Of a stretch of DNA of 38,373 nucleotides, positions 1 through 10,654 are shown one piece after another. Below the pieces are notes generated by a model. The model did no database searches. It worked only from the letters and a program-made list of their open reading frames with translations, and was not told where the DNA came from. Position numbers and translations under genes: made by a program. The DNA comes from Alectoria sarmentosa (Eukaryota > Ascomycota > Lecanoromycetes > Lecanorales > Parmeliaceae), in assembly GCA_009733775.1 (NCBI GenBank), contig WOGZ01000312.1, forward strand, positions 1 to 38,373, in the 5' to 3' direction. Each line of letters starts with the position of its first letter. Position 1 is the first letter of the stretch.

Positions 1-109
1 ATATAATCTTAAATCGAATTATTAATAAAATCGATTTATTTATTATAATCTTAAATGTTATTATTTTTTACTTAATTTCTTTTTTATATATTTATATTAT
101 ATTTATATT

Positions 110-221
110 AATATTTAATATATTTAATATATTTAATATATTCGATATATTTAATATATTTAATATATTTAATATATTTAATATATTTAATATATTTAAT
201 ATATTTTTATATTTAATATAT
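110..221. repeat. 9-bp AT minisatellite (TTTAATATA)n
   Basis: About ten imperfect head-to-tail copies of a 9-bp unit TTTAATATA run across this interval. One unit reads TTCGATATA, so the only C in the array lies in a CpG. Confidence 0.8.
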
Positions 222-1114
222 TTTCATATTTGCGCTAGTTTCGATTTATTTTAACGTTTTAACGAATGCGCATTTTTTTATAATATCGCTTTTTATAATT
301 ATTTTTCATAAATAATACTTTTTATATATTATTAATATAAGTTATTATATACATATTAAGTTTTTAATATTAAATAATTTATCGAAAAGATAATTAAGTT
401 ATTCGATTAAATATATTAAAAATAAAATTATTAAATAAATGCTTTTTATATAATAATAAAAATAAATTATATATATATAAAAAGCAAGTAAAATTCGATT
501 AATCGACGTTACTTAAATTCGTTTCGTCTTTATTTATCTTATATATTATAAATTTAATTTATAAATTTTAACTTATTTTATATAAAAAATTAATATATAT
601 AATTTTATAATTTTATTAAATTTGAAGAAAGTTTTCAAAAAACACGAATATTATCGTAATTTATTAATTTTAAATTTTTAATAACTATAATATAACTTGT
701 AATTAATCGTAAATTATTTAAAATTAACTTTTTATTAAATGTTTATTAACTTTTTATTAACTTTCAATCGATATATAATTAATAATATATTTTTAATAAT
801 TTAATAATAATAAAATATTTTCAATTTTAAAAATTAATAAAAATTAACGTTTAATATAAAAAATGTAATAATATTTATTATTAAATGTTTATGCGTTATT
901 ATATAATTTATATTATTAACGCGAATAAAATATTAATATTTAATATATTTAAAATTTTCAAATGAGATTTTTTTTTTAAAATATAATTCTTTATCGTTTT
1001 TAATTGAAAATCGAATATAAAAATAATAAATATAATTATATTATTATTTTTTATAACAAATCGTTATAAAATTATTAAAATTAATAAAATTAATTAAAAT
1101 TCATTAATTTAGAT

Positions 1115-1210
1115 TCTCGAAAATGTTATATATTAAAAATTATTAACGCTTTTAAAGATTTGATTTTCAAAATGAACGATTTAAACGATTTTTTCGTAAA
1201 GACGATTAAC
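1115..1210 (+). repeat. Dispersed repeat, heavily mutated copy
   Basis: This segment aligns in the same orientation with 35894-35989. In the first 34 aligned bases, 9 of 12 differences are C-to-T or G-to-A going from the right copy to this one. The shared core around AATGAACGATTT is identical. It is best read as the more RIP-mutated copy of one repeat family. Confidence 0.7.
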
Positions 1211-1734
1211 TTTCAAGTGCGCGCTTATAAATAAAAGTTAATAAAAGTGAAACTGTTAATTAATAAAAAAAATGTTAAACGTTAAACTTTATCGAATAGA
1301 AATTGCTAATTAATTAATTATTATATTAATTTTTACGATTTTAATTGCGATATAATAATATAATTTTTTTTACGTTTTTATAAAATTATAAAATAAAATT
1401 ATAAAATAAAATAAAATTATATAAATTCAAATATGTTTATAAAATATCATCGTCTTTAAATAAAGAAGTTTAATAAATTCGTTTATTTTTTACTACGATA
1501 TATACACGATGCGTATATCGTAAAAGTATATCTTTATTACTCGCTAAAATACTTTTAACATTCGTAATAAAAACTCGATTATTTTTAAACTTTTGATACT
1601 CGCACGTAGCTTTTTGATATATATACGTAATTTTTTAATATATATACGTAATTCTTTATTTTATATATCTTTATTAACGCATTAAGCATTTAATATTCAA
1701 TAAAAATTTAAAACTTTAACGTTTTAATTTAAAA

Positions 1735-1930
1735 ATTTGATATACGTTATAACGCTTTAATATAAAAATTCAATATCTTTAATATAAGAATTTATTATCT
1801 TAACGTAAGAATTTAATGTATATTACGACGCTTTAATGTAAAAATTTAATATTTATTACGACGTTTTAATATAAAGACTTTTAATGTATATTACGACGTT
1901 TTAATATAAGAATTTAATCTTATTTTGTTA
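1735..1930. repeat. Degenerate 11/22/33-bp tandem array
   Basis: Units beginning ATTTAAT and ending TTTAATATAAGA or TTTAATGTAAAA repeat with lengths of 22 and 33 bp, both multiples of 11. Several units carry an inserted TATTACGACG. This appears to be a decayed satellite continuous in character with the cleaner 22-bp array downstream. Confidence 0.55.
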
Positions 1931-2008
1931 TAAAAAGCTTAAATAAAAATAAAAATTTAATGCTTCAATATAAAGACTTAAAATTTATTAATTATTTTAT
2001 ATAAAGAG

Positions 2009-2140
2009 ATTGAATGTCTTATGCGAAGAAATTGAATATTTTATACGAAAAAATTAAATGCTTTATGCGAAGGAATTAAATGCTTTATACAAAAAAATTA
2101 AATGCTTTGTGCGAAGAAATTGAATACTTTATGCGAAAGA
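2009..2140. repeat. 22-bp tandem repeat, six units
   Basis: Six contiguous 22-bp units start at 2009, 2031, 2053, 2075, 2097 and 2119. The consensus is close to ATTAAATGCTTTATGCGAAG plus two more bases. Further similar units lie at about 2357-2395, about 215 bp downstream. The differences between units are mostly transitions (G/A, C/T). Confidence 0.85.
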
Positions 2141-2395
2141 ACTTAATTCGATATTTTATAATTATAATTGAAAGAGAATACGATGCTCATATTGAAAAAA
2201 AGGTTAATTTTCAACCTTCTTCGATCTGTTATCATGTTAATTATATATATTTTTATTATATAAAAAACTGTTTCAAAAAGCTTTAAAAGAATAATTAATT
2301 CATTTTTTATATCGCATTTTATCTCATCATCATATTTCAATGATTCAATGAAATGAAATTGAATGCTCGTGTGAAGGGATTGAATGTTTTAAACC

Positions 2396-3856
2396 TTAAG
2401 TCTTAACCCTAGATCACTTATTTGATCATTGACGTCGAGAGTTATACTCGCCTTATTAACCTGTTCTGTTTAACTTTGGGGGGCTACGTACATGTATCAA
2501 AAAGCTACGTGCGGGTATCAAAAGCCTATTTCTATGTTGTTTCTGCTCTGAATCTCCGTACATACATAAAGTAGTGATACATACCTACCGTACCTAGACT
2601 TATTACTAGAATACTTCCGAGGCTCTAAAGTAGCCTCTCGAGCCTCTGAACAAACAGATAGCCTTCTGGTGCCCCCGCCTCAACCTTTCTGAACTCTTAA
2701 TCGGTGTTTATGCACTCTTTTTTTTTTTTTAGCTTCGCCTGCTGGCACCAGAAGTATGTCGAAGAACCATAACAATAACAATGATAATAACAAGCATAAA
2801 AAAAAGTAATGAGGATAGTTGATGATACGGACCTCAAAAGTCCTTGTGCAGGACTTTTGGTGCCAACCTGCGCAATGATAATAGGTAACAATTATATTCT
2901 TTGACGTGCCAATTGATCTACTTACCTACTTACTCACTCTACTTTTAACTTTACGCAAGAGGAATTATATTGTTCCACGCTGACTTGCCGATAAATGAAA
3001 ATCAGCAGATAAGGAAATTATCTAAAGTATCATCATTGACATCGTCAAAGAACCCCGCTGGTGCCGCCACCACAATATTATTGATCCCATCATCTGCCGA
3101 ATCCCTCTTCGGCCACCAAATTAATCTCTTTTCCCCCACTCTCCTCCAAGTTTGCCATGAATATCGCCAAATCTCCAAAGTCATTCTGCTCAAAAAATGG
3201 CGGAGAAGAAGCCGAGCATCTCCATCATTGGTCCTTCACAAATGACAATCTCCATGGAGCCACTAGGAGCGCGATTGTGATTTTTGACTCTTAATCTCCC
3301 TCCTTCCCGCAAAACCAGATGGAACTTTCTTCGTCTGATCCTGCTCATCTTCTCATTATTCCTCCTACTCTATTCAAAATGACCCTGTCTCTACGGTCTC
3401 CGGAATATTCTTCCTGACACGTATTATTGCTCGACCTTCTCCATGTCGTCTAAGACCTTACTATTATTGGCGAGTCAAGTATGTTCCGCATCCTAACGCC
3501 AAACATGTGGCTGCATATTTATCCAGGTCTAAGCCTTTGGGATAATGACATAGTATCTTGTCCTTTAACTTTCAACCCACAGGCAACACCATTCCCCTCA
3601 CACTTTGTTAGTTCCCTTGTTCATTGCTTCAAGTTGTGCAGCCTTACCCATACTGCCAGCTCAGATCATTCCTCCACGACCGAGGCATTGATGACCTTAC
3701 CATATCCTTGGAGAGATGCAGCGAATGACTTTATACAGCTAACTGTTTGAACAACAACCTGCCTCGCCGGCCCACCTCGAAACTTTCGTCTAGGCAGTGA
3801 ACGTCACCGCTTGACGTGGAAACCATCGGACCCTATTCTAAAGAGATTAAGAATCC
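2396..3856. other. Gene-free boundary and upstream region of the zinc-finger gene
   Basis: Composition becomes normal here. No conserved coding sequence is visible and the short open frames are not supported. The interval holds a hairpin at 2835-2859 (9-bp stem, 7-base loop) flanked by GGCACCA/TGGTGCC inverted motifs. It also holds a small duplication near 2485-2525 where GCTACGT recurs. The part nearest 3857 is probably promoter and 5' leader of the zinc-finger gene. Confidence 0.5.
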
Positions 3857-5164
3857 ATGGCAATACCAAACTCTCAACGACTGACGCATATGTCTCAAGC
3901 CACGATGTCGTTACCTGAGGTTGATTTGAGGCTTTCACTGTTCTCAAATATCCCTTGTCACCAAGCAACGTTCTTAGATTCCATGAATCTGAGTTACGGT
4001 CTAGGATTCGACACCAATGGGTGCAGAAGTGAAGAATATGGCACAATCGCAACTCCACAGGAAATTTTTGGCCACCAAGATCTTGCTTATATGGAGGATG
4101 GACTTCATGGTGAAGAAGTGCAAGCGGCATCACTTGGCACAGACGCCCCGGACAGCCTCGCGATCAAGATAGAAAGCGTGTCTCAGATACTGAATGGCGA
4201 TGACCTTTCCTGTGAGCAGGTGCAAGCAGGACAGCTTTCGGTCCCTCCAAACAAGGCAGACATTGGCACGGATGTCGATACTCTCATGCGAGCTATACAG
4301 ACGAAGGCAATTTTGTCGGCGCATCAAATACAACCACCAAGACTCTACGATCACAACATCCGAGATTCCAGCAGCGATTCGGTCTCATCCGCTACGAACT
4401 GCCGCATTCAGACGGAATCTAAGTCGAAAAGGAGGTACCCTTGCAGGATTCCATCGTGTGCTAAAGTGTTTACTCAAAAGACCCATCTTGACATTCATAT
4501 GCGAGCACATACTGGGCATAAACCATACGTAAGGCCATCCACGGCCACTTGAGAACTAGGCTTGCTGACAAGGAGTTCGCAATAGATCTGCAATGCAACG
4601 ACGTGTGGACAACGCTTTTCGCAATTAGGAAACCTAAAAGTCTTTCGATATGTCAACGTTGCTGGGCGCACGAGCTGACCCATTGCAGACTCATGAGCGC
4701 CGTCACACCGGGGAGCGTCCGTATTCTTGTGATCTCTGCGGCAGACGATTCGCCCAGCGTGGCAACGTCCAGGCGCATAGGATAGTGCATGAACGAGTCA
4801 AGCCATACAACTGTAAACTTGAAGGCTGCGCGAAGAGATTTACGCAGTTGGGAAATCTGAAGGTATGCCCAATCAGCCACATGGATCAGGATCTTGTACT
4901 CTAGCATGACTAAGAGACGAGTAGTCTCATCAGAACAAGTTCCATGCCGACACACTACGCGTCCTGACGATAAGATTTGCATCGATTGATAAGGAAGACG
5001 CAGTGACCGAGTCAGATAAAGAATTATGGGAGTACTTCTCTACGCTTTACAAGAACAGCAATAAGGGTATCAAGGGCCGCGGCAAGGACCGTCGGATAAG
5101 ACCTCCACCTAGTGACAACAAAGGCTTGAAAATGGAAAGAGTGAAGCCCAGTGGAGAAAGATGA
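3857..5164 (+). CDS. C2H2 zinc-finger protein, four fingers
   Basis: A probable nuclear DNA-binding transcription regulator of 379 residues. Exons are 3857-4528, 4586-4639, 4689-4862 and 4925-5164, and all introns are phase 0. Four C2H2 fingers are visible: C196/C201/H214/H218, C226/C231/H244/H248, C256/C259/H272/H276 and C284/C289/H302/H307. TGEKP-like linkers (TGHKPY, TGERPY) join fingers 1-2 and 2-3. Fingers 1, 2 and 4 have four residues between the cysteines and finger 3 has two. The roughly 190-residue N-terminus is acidic and low in recognisable domains. The C-terminus (FHADTLRVLTIRFAS, then LWEYFSTLYKNSNKGIKGRG) is a block I associate with fungal Azf1-like proteins. Introns 2 and 3 split fingers 2 and 4 at the same place, after GNLK. 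The start is the first in-frame ATG, with MSQ at 3890 as an alternative. Target genes are unknown. Confidence 0.88.
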
Positions 5165-5897
5165 TAGATCGTGAGGCAAGGCTGCAAGCATGAACGCGCC
5201 ATAAGCCGTGCGAGTGAGAGCCGCGACGGCCAGGCAGCAATGCTAGGACGAGACGAATTTGCGAAGAGCACTTGCGACGCAGGCACTCAATGGTACTAGA
5301 ATGCACTGGAGCGGGAAAGGGGTCTAATGAGATGATGAACAATGGCTACTCGAAGCCGCCAGCAGGCATATTGGGACTTTGGGATTTGGGAATCGGAGAA
5401 GGTCAAGCAGGTCGCAAGTTGTGGTTGGACCAAGATGCTTGCTGTTGGCTATGTTGTTCATACGGACTCTCTCAAATGTGTACAAGCAGTGTGAAGATGA
5501 AGAGTGCATTGTTTATTTTACTAGACAGCAAAATCAAGAAACACAAGTTACACACGACACTCAACGGATATGAACCATGCCAAGCATTTATTATTAAGCA
5601 TCTTTCAAGGGTCAAGAAAGGTGACCGGTATGCGAACTTTCCGATGGAACAACCGCATGTCAGCTAGCATTGCGCTGATTGGTCAGTTGGCCAATTTGCT
5701 GACAAAGCAAAAGACCCTGAATGCAGTCTGCGTGTCCCTGAGACGAAATTGATCTTATTTTCACCGCTCACCAGTGCAGGTACTCGGATGGTGCCACTTC
5801 CGATAAGAAACCAATCATACTCCTCTCTCTTTCTTCCTTTCTCTTTCTCCTTCTCTTTCGCTCGCTGCTTCTCTCACTTTCCTTTTCACACACTCTC

Positions 5898-5931
<34 letters not shown>

Positions 5932-6084
5932 CCCTCTCGCAATCCAATCTTCTTTACAGTCCTTGTAATCCTTGCAGTCCTTGCAAGCATTTGCCCAGGC
6001 CTTTTCAATTGGCATTTCTGGCCCCACCAATCCGAGTCACCTATCCTATCTCGTCACCAAGCCCTTCTGGTCTTTCTGACACCA
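5165..6084. other. Intergenic region upstream of ERG3
   Basis: No supported gene is present. The distal part shows only shadow frames. The last 270 bases are strongly pyrimidine-rich (TCTCTCTTTCTTCC-like tracts), as in promoters of expressed fungal genes. They include a TCA/CAT microsatellite and a short CCTTG(T/C)A-type duplication near 5960-5990. Confidence 0.5.
5898..5929. repeat. (TCA)n microsatellite
   Basis: About ten perfect TCA trinucleotides lie in the pyrimidine-rich leader region of the ERG3 gene. An open frame reading it as poly-His has no other support. Confidence 0.9.
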
Positions 6085-7253
6085 ATGGATATCGTCCTCG
6101 AAATTTTTGATACCTTGCTCTTTGACCATTTCTGGTCCATTGTCTATCCAGCATCTACCTTCAATCATCCGAAGCATGTCGTCAAAAATGCTACTACGAC
6201 CTTCTCCAGCATGCGTGAGCTGCCCACCGCCATACCATCATCCACTCAATTCTTCCAGCTCGCCCCATCTCGATATGCGTATATGAGTGAGTGGCCGCGG
6301 GACAATATATGGAGGCAATTCATTACTCTCTACTTGATCACATGGTACACCTCTTCTCTCGCGTCGAGTCACAATCTGCAAAGCTGTTTAACATCTCCTC
6401 TAGGCTTTTCGGTCTTATACTCTACTTCGTCTTTGCTTCTCTCTCCTACCTCTTCATCTTCGACCATGCCACTTTCACTCACCCGAAGTATCTCAAACAC
6501 CAAGTCAGGCTTGAGATTCGCCAAACCATGATCTCAATGCCGCTAATGGCAATCTTCACCGCACCCCTTTTCCTGCTTGAAGTTCGTGGTTACGGAAAAC
6601 TCTACGATGCTCCCTCAGATGCTCCATTTGCTCTCTACAACTTCCTTCAATTCCCATTGTTCATTGTCTTTACAGATCTGTGCATCTACTGGATTCACAG
6701 GTGTTTGCATCATCCCACGATTTACAAAACGTTGCACAAGCCGCATCACAAATGGATTGTGCCTACACCTTACGCCAGCCACGCCTTCCACCCAATGGAT
6801 GGATTCGCGCAGAGTATACCGTACCACATCTTTCCATTCATCTTCCCGCTCCAGAAGTTCGCATATGTTGCCCTTTTCGCTTTCATCAACTTCTGGACAA
6901 TCTTCATTCGTAAGCGCTTCTTTCATTCCATGGGCTTTGCCTGTTGCTAATCTACTGTCACAGACGACGGCGAATACGTAGCCAACTCGTACGTCCTCAA
7001 CGGCGCTGCATGCCACACAATGCACCACCTGTACTTCAATTACAACTATGGGCAATTCACCACGCTGTGGGACAGACTGGGAGGTAGTTATAGACAACCG
7101 AACGATGAATTATTTAGCCGAGAGTCAAAGATGAGTAAAGCAGAATGGGAGCGGCAAACGAAGGAGATGGAGAGGCTTCAGAAAGTGGTCGAGGGAGATG
7201 ATGACCGGGACTATGGGCAAGAGTCTAGGAGGCTGCAGAAAAAACTCATGTGA
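6085..7253 (+). CDS. ERG3: Sterol C-5 desaturase (ERG3), fatty acid hydroxylase superfamily
   Basis: Introduces the C-5 double bond in late ergosterol synthesis as an ER-membrane di-iron enzyme using oxygen and cytochrome b5. Exons are 6085-6344, 6404-6909 and 6964-7253, giving 351 residues, a normal family length. The three histidine boxes are present in order: HRCLHH, HKPHH and HTMHH, the last followed by LYFNYNYGQFTTLWDRLGG, typical of fungal Erg3. Hydrophobic stretches around LITWLFGLILYFVFASLSY, MPLMAIFTAPLFLL and YHIFPFIFPLQ fit membrane segments. The C-terminal 60 residues are charged and probably cytosolic. The ATG at 6085 gives MDIVLEIFDTLLFDHFW, matching the family N-terminus. Upstream sequence in the same frame is low-complexity leader. 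Both introns have good branch sites. Loss of this enzyme is linked to azole response in other fungi. Confidence 0.95.
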
Positions 7254-7847
7254 GAGTAATGTTGGCTCCAAGGTTCTCATGGATATGCAAGCAGCCGCAG
7301 AAGTTGAGGACATACTCTTTTGGAAATTCGAGTGGGAGGGAGTGGTACACGAATGCCAGGAGAGAGAATCCGTTGCTGTGGGCCCAATTGACAAGTTGTG
7401 GGTGGTTAAGAATATCACCAAAGCTGCAATACTGGTGCCGAGGACCTGCTCCGTGAGTAAGGACGACTTAGAACACCGAGGGGCGTGTGGAAGTTTGGGT
7501 CTGTAGATTGATTCCAACGGGTGTTGAAGTCTTTCTCTGGGCTGTTCCGAAGACGATTCCTTGTCGAGTCGTCGTGCATCATGTCATACCCAGCCTGTGC
7601 AGTGGCAACATTGGTAGACGTTTTGCTACGTTTAGCTGGACTCGTGGAGCAGCAGTCATTCATGCATGCCTGATTCAGCATGCCTAGTGCAAGACATTCC
7701 TGATACCATCTATACAATGCTCATGTAAGCCTGCCTCTTTACACCGCAAACTTGGTTTCTATCCCCATACCTGCGAATTCGTCCCAAACAGCTCCGAGCC
7801 AACAAACCACATTTGCACACGCGACGACAAAGGAACCTCACGGAATT
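7254..7847. other. 3' intergenic region between convergent ERG3 and CBC1
   Basis: This interval separates the two convergent stop codons. It should hold both 3' UTRs. No conserved coding frame or RNA gene is recognisable. Confidence 0.6.
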
Positions 7848-10654
7848 TCACAGAATCTCATCGAGAGCCTCGTCTTCCTTCAGCTCTTCTCCAGCGCCAC
7901 TAAGCACCGCCTCCCCATTACCGTTTTGCTCCACTCCCATCTCCATCCCAGAAGCATCCACGCCCTGCACGGTAGGACTCATCATCTCCTGCACCCATGA
8001 CTCTTCGACAGCCATCTTCCTCCTGAAGACCCTCAACCACCGTCCTCCCCAACCTCTCAACACCGCCTCTCCTTTCAAATCACGATCCGTGCTCTCAGCC
8101 ATATCATCCACGCTGCCACCGGCAACTCCGACCAAGCTATCTTCGATGACGGCAAAAAGCTTTCCCATCTCTTCCTTCTCTTTACTTAAAGTCTCATCTA
8201 GGATAGCAACCTGGTCACCAGGAAGGCCAGGCTGATTGCGGGCGACCACGATCTGACGAACTCGGTTGGTAACTTTCGTCACTGTGCTGCTAACCATCTC
8301 AAACACATGGCTCAGCACAAGCCCTTCCCCTTTCCCTAGTTGATCACTCAAGGCCCACAAGACCACACTGATCGGCGTCAGTATGGTATAATTTAGAAGT
8401 TTGTCCACCACGTTGACGCCTATCCCTGGCTTTTCATGCCAATAGTCCATCACAGACGTTATAATCTGCCTTCGGGCGAGTTCGCTTTGGGCTCCGATTG
8501 ACAAGAGACGGTCTTTGCAGCGCTCAATCTGCGAGAGTACATGGGAAAGAGACTTGCTGCCAAGGAAACAAATTGCCGTTACATAGGCGTCAGTGGATGG
8601 GACGAGCGGATCAGTCACGCCAAGAGAACCTGCGGTCTCTTCAATGGTGCGGAATGGAGTTTGGAATTCCGTGTCAGGAGCTTTGGCACGGAGACGGCGA
8701 AGGATCTCTTGGGCCGGTTCAGAGTACAGCATTTCTTTGGAAATTAGCTTCACGAGTCTTGAGACAGCGAGGATTCAATTCTTACGATCAGAATTGTATT
8801 TGAAGTCGGGGGTGTCTTTTTCCTTGGCTTCCGAAATGAGTGGTTGATATGGCTTTGGGAGAGTTCCTCGGATCCGCGCAGCGAAGCTGAGGCGGATTTC
8901 CTTCTCCAGTGCTCCCATCATGAAGGCCTTTTTGGGATGCACCAATGGCAGCTGTACATCGTCGACCCTGAGCATCTATTAGCGGTGAATCCTTGAGTTG
9001 CCAATTGCTTACCATTCGGTCCATTTCCAAGTAAAGCCGAAATTGCTCAGGTGATGGGAGAACCAGTCCATGAAACGATACACCAACTCAAGATCCATCC
9101 CATCCACATTTTTATACAACCATCGAATGGCACGTCCCAGACTAGGGGCAATTGCCGCCGGCGCAATTTTGCAGGCCTCGGTCAAAACAGAATGATAGTA
9201 GACCAGCTTGTGCTCCGCCATAGGAAGCTGCAGTAGTTGGGAAAACACAGCATCAACAGCGACATCCTCCGGCTTCCAAGTCGAGCGACCCTCTTCTACA
9301 TTCCGGAGTTTGTCAAATTGGGTCGCTCTTTTGACAAAAGTCTCTGCGGAGAAATAACAATCGAGATCGATTAGGAATTTGGCAGCTGCATTGCGGTTGT
9401 AGTCGAGGATGTTGATGGTATCCACGAGGGAATCTCGGAGTATTGATGATGCTACGTCGGATGTTGACGGGACTGTCTCGACATCTTGATCCGCATAGAC
9501 TGAGAAGTATATCTCAGGAAGCATTGGCCGTGGACCAGGTGCCACTGGCGATGGGACGTCGATTTCAGGCAAAGCGTGCTTCTTTGATGCATCCGTTGTA
9601 TCATCTCCCTTTGTGACATTCCAAGGACGGGGAATACACGCCAGCTGCCAAGATTGCCCAGCCTCTGCCTGCAATTGCTTTTGCAGCAAATTGATTGTAC
9701 TCTGTGGTTCTTCAGAATCCCCTTCATCATTCCCAGGGTAAGGGTTTACGAGCGCTTCTAAGGCGTGAGGCGTAGACGCAATGATATCAGTCTTATCCAA
9801 CAGTGCCAAAGCACGCTCTTCAAAGCCGATTGCGGAGGAGGCCATAACGTAGGGTATCGTAAGCAAGATGATCTTGACGAGTTCCAAGCCCAGGCTCTGA
9901 AGCGTTTCTCATTAGTTTTTCTGACTGTAGCACTCCTAGCAAAACACTTACATCTTCGGAAGATGCAGTCTGCAAGTCCACGGCTCTCGAAAAGAGCTCT
10001 TCCAACAAAGGAAAAACCCCGTCCTCTTCGAGCAGACCCTGCAAGCAAGCCAAGAACCGCAAGACCAGCTTGACTTCACGCCAGTCTCCGGCCTCCAGGT
10101 ATTCCTGCATTGCCTTTGCTGCCCTCGTCAACATCTCTTGGCCCACTTCTGGCTTCTGTGGGTTGATGACGATAAGTATTGCAGCAACGAAAGGGATCTT
10201 GAAGGGTTGTTCGACAACACTGGGGTCGACATCAGTCTTGTGCCGACACCTAGTTTCGTGATATCTCACATCTGTAGTGACAGGTCAATGTACTGTCTTC
10301 GGATCTCCTCATCGTCATTATTATCCACTACAAGTTTCGCGATGCTGCTGATCTCTTCATCGGTTCTTTTCAGCGGCTACGATGCCATTAGCTCACAAAT
10401 TCAGGGCTGGGCCATCTGTTAAAAGGTGAACATACGGATTCTGCGACCCCCAGTAGCTGCTTCCGTACTTTGAGATGCAACGGTTCCTCGTATCTTCTAC
10501 GCTGCGGTCGACGGTCGTGTTCATCATCGTCTGCATGCAAAGGTCAGCTCCAGGCACGTTGGACGGGATCGGGAGTCCTGCCTCGATAGCGCCGCTTGCG
10601 GTTGTTGTTGTACCCTCCTCGCGCTCCACCGTTCCTCCTATCGTAGTCTGCCAT
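7848..10654 (-). CDS. CBC1: Nuclear cap-binding protein subunit 1 (CBP80/Cbc1)
   Basis: Large subunit of the nuclear cap-binding complex, which binds the m7G cap of nascent RNA together with Cbc2 and promotes splicing and export. The spliced protein has 831 residues. Exons in gene order are 10654-10582, 10530-10436, 10376-10270, 10219-9952, 9896-9013, 8967-8786 and 8734-7848. The N-terminus MADYDRR followed by a Tyr-Asn-rich, basic RKRRYR region and RRPQRRRYEEP is typical. MIF4G-type helical repeats follow, with landmarks VVEQPFKIPFVAAILIVIN, FGFTWKWTEWVDD, LHP-like LVHPKKAFM and EKDTPDFKYN. Intron 1 must be spliced GC-AG (10581-10531) to keep the frame and join YRD to DDEHD. The C-terminal 60 residues are acidic and poorly conserved. 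The 3' end is convergent with ERG3. Confidence 0.95.
10531..10581 (-). other. GC-AG intron in CBC1
   Basis: Without splicing the frame stops within 40 codons. No GT donor of usable phase gives an intron longer than 27 nt that retains the conserved RKRRYR motif. A GC donor after CGAG with acceptor GCATGCAG gives a 51-nt intron with a GCTGAC branch site. It restores the family sequence RYRDDDEHDRRPQRRRYE. Confidence 0.75.

Larger units (their letters stand above)
1..2395. repeat. AT-rich RIP-saturated block, left
   Basis: This stretch is overwhelmingly A and T with stop codons in every frame, and no gene can be supported. Remaining C and G sit mainly in CpG and CpT/ApG contexts. CpA/TpG is scarce and no CC or GG appears before position 2071. 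This resembles repeat DNA mutated by RIP, the fungal premeiotic process that converts C to T in duplicated sequence. Composition changes to gene-like DNA near 2395. The original transposon family can no longer be recognised. A segment at 1115-1210 is a more mutated copy of 35894-35989 in the right block. Confidence 0.85.

Noticed and set aside
2080..2286. Open frame MLYTKKLNALCEEIEYF...
   Set aside because: It lies in the 22-bp tandem array and AT-rich DNA, and its composition is explained by the repeat.
2970..3245. 91-codon plus-strand frame and its minus-strand partner
   Set aside because: No family resemblance, no codon-use pattern and an equally open opposite strand.
5272..5667. 131-codon frame MRRRHSMVLECTGAGKG...
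   Set aside because: No recognisable domain, and short overlapping frames occur on both strands.
5749..6084. Upstream extension of the ERG3 frame with a poly-His run
   Set aside because: It is low-complexity pyrimidine-rich leader. The family N-terminus begins at the ATG at 6085.
7813..8235. Plus-strand frames opposite the CBC1 last exon
   Set aside because: They are complements of well-supported CBC1 coding sequence.
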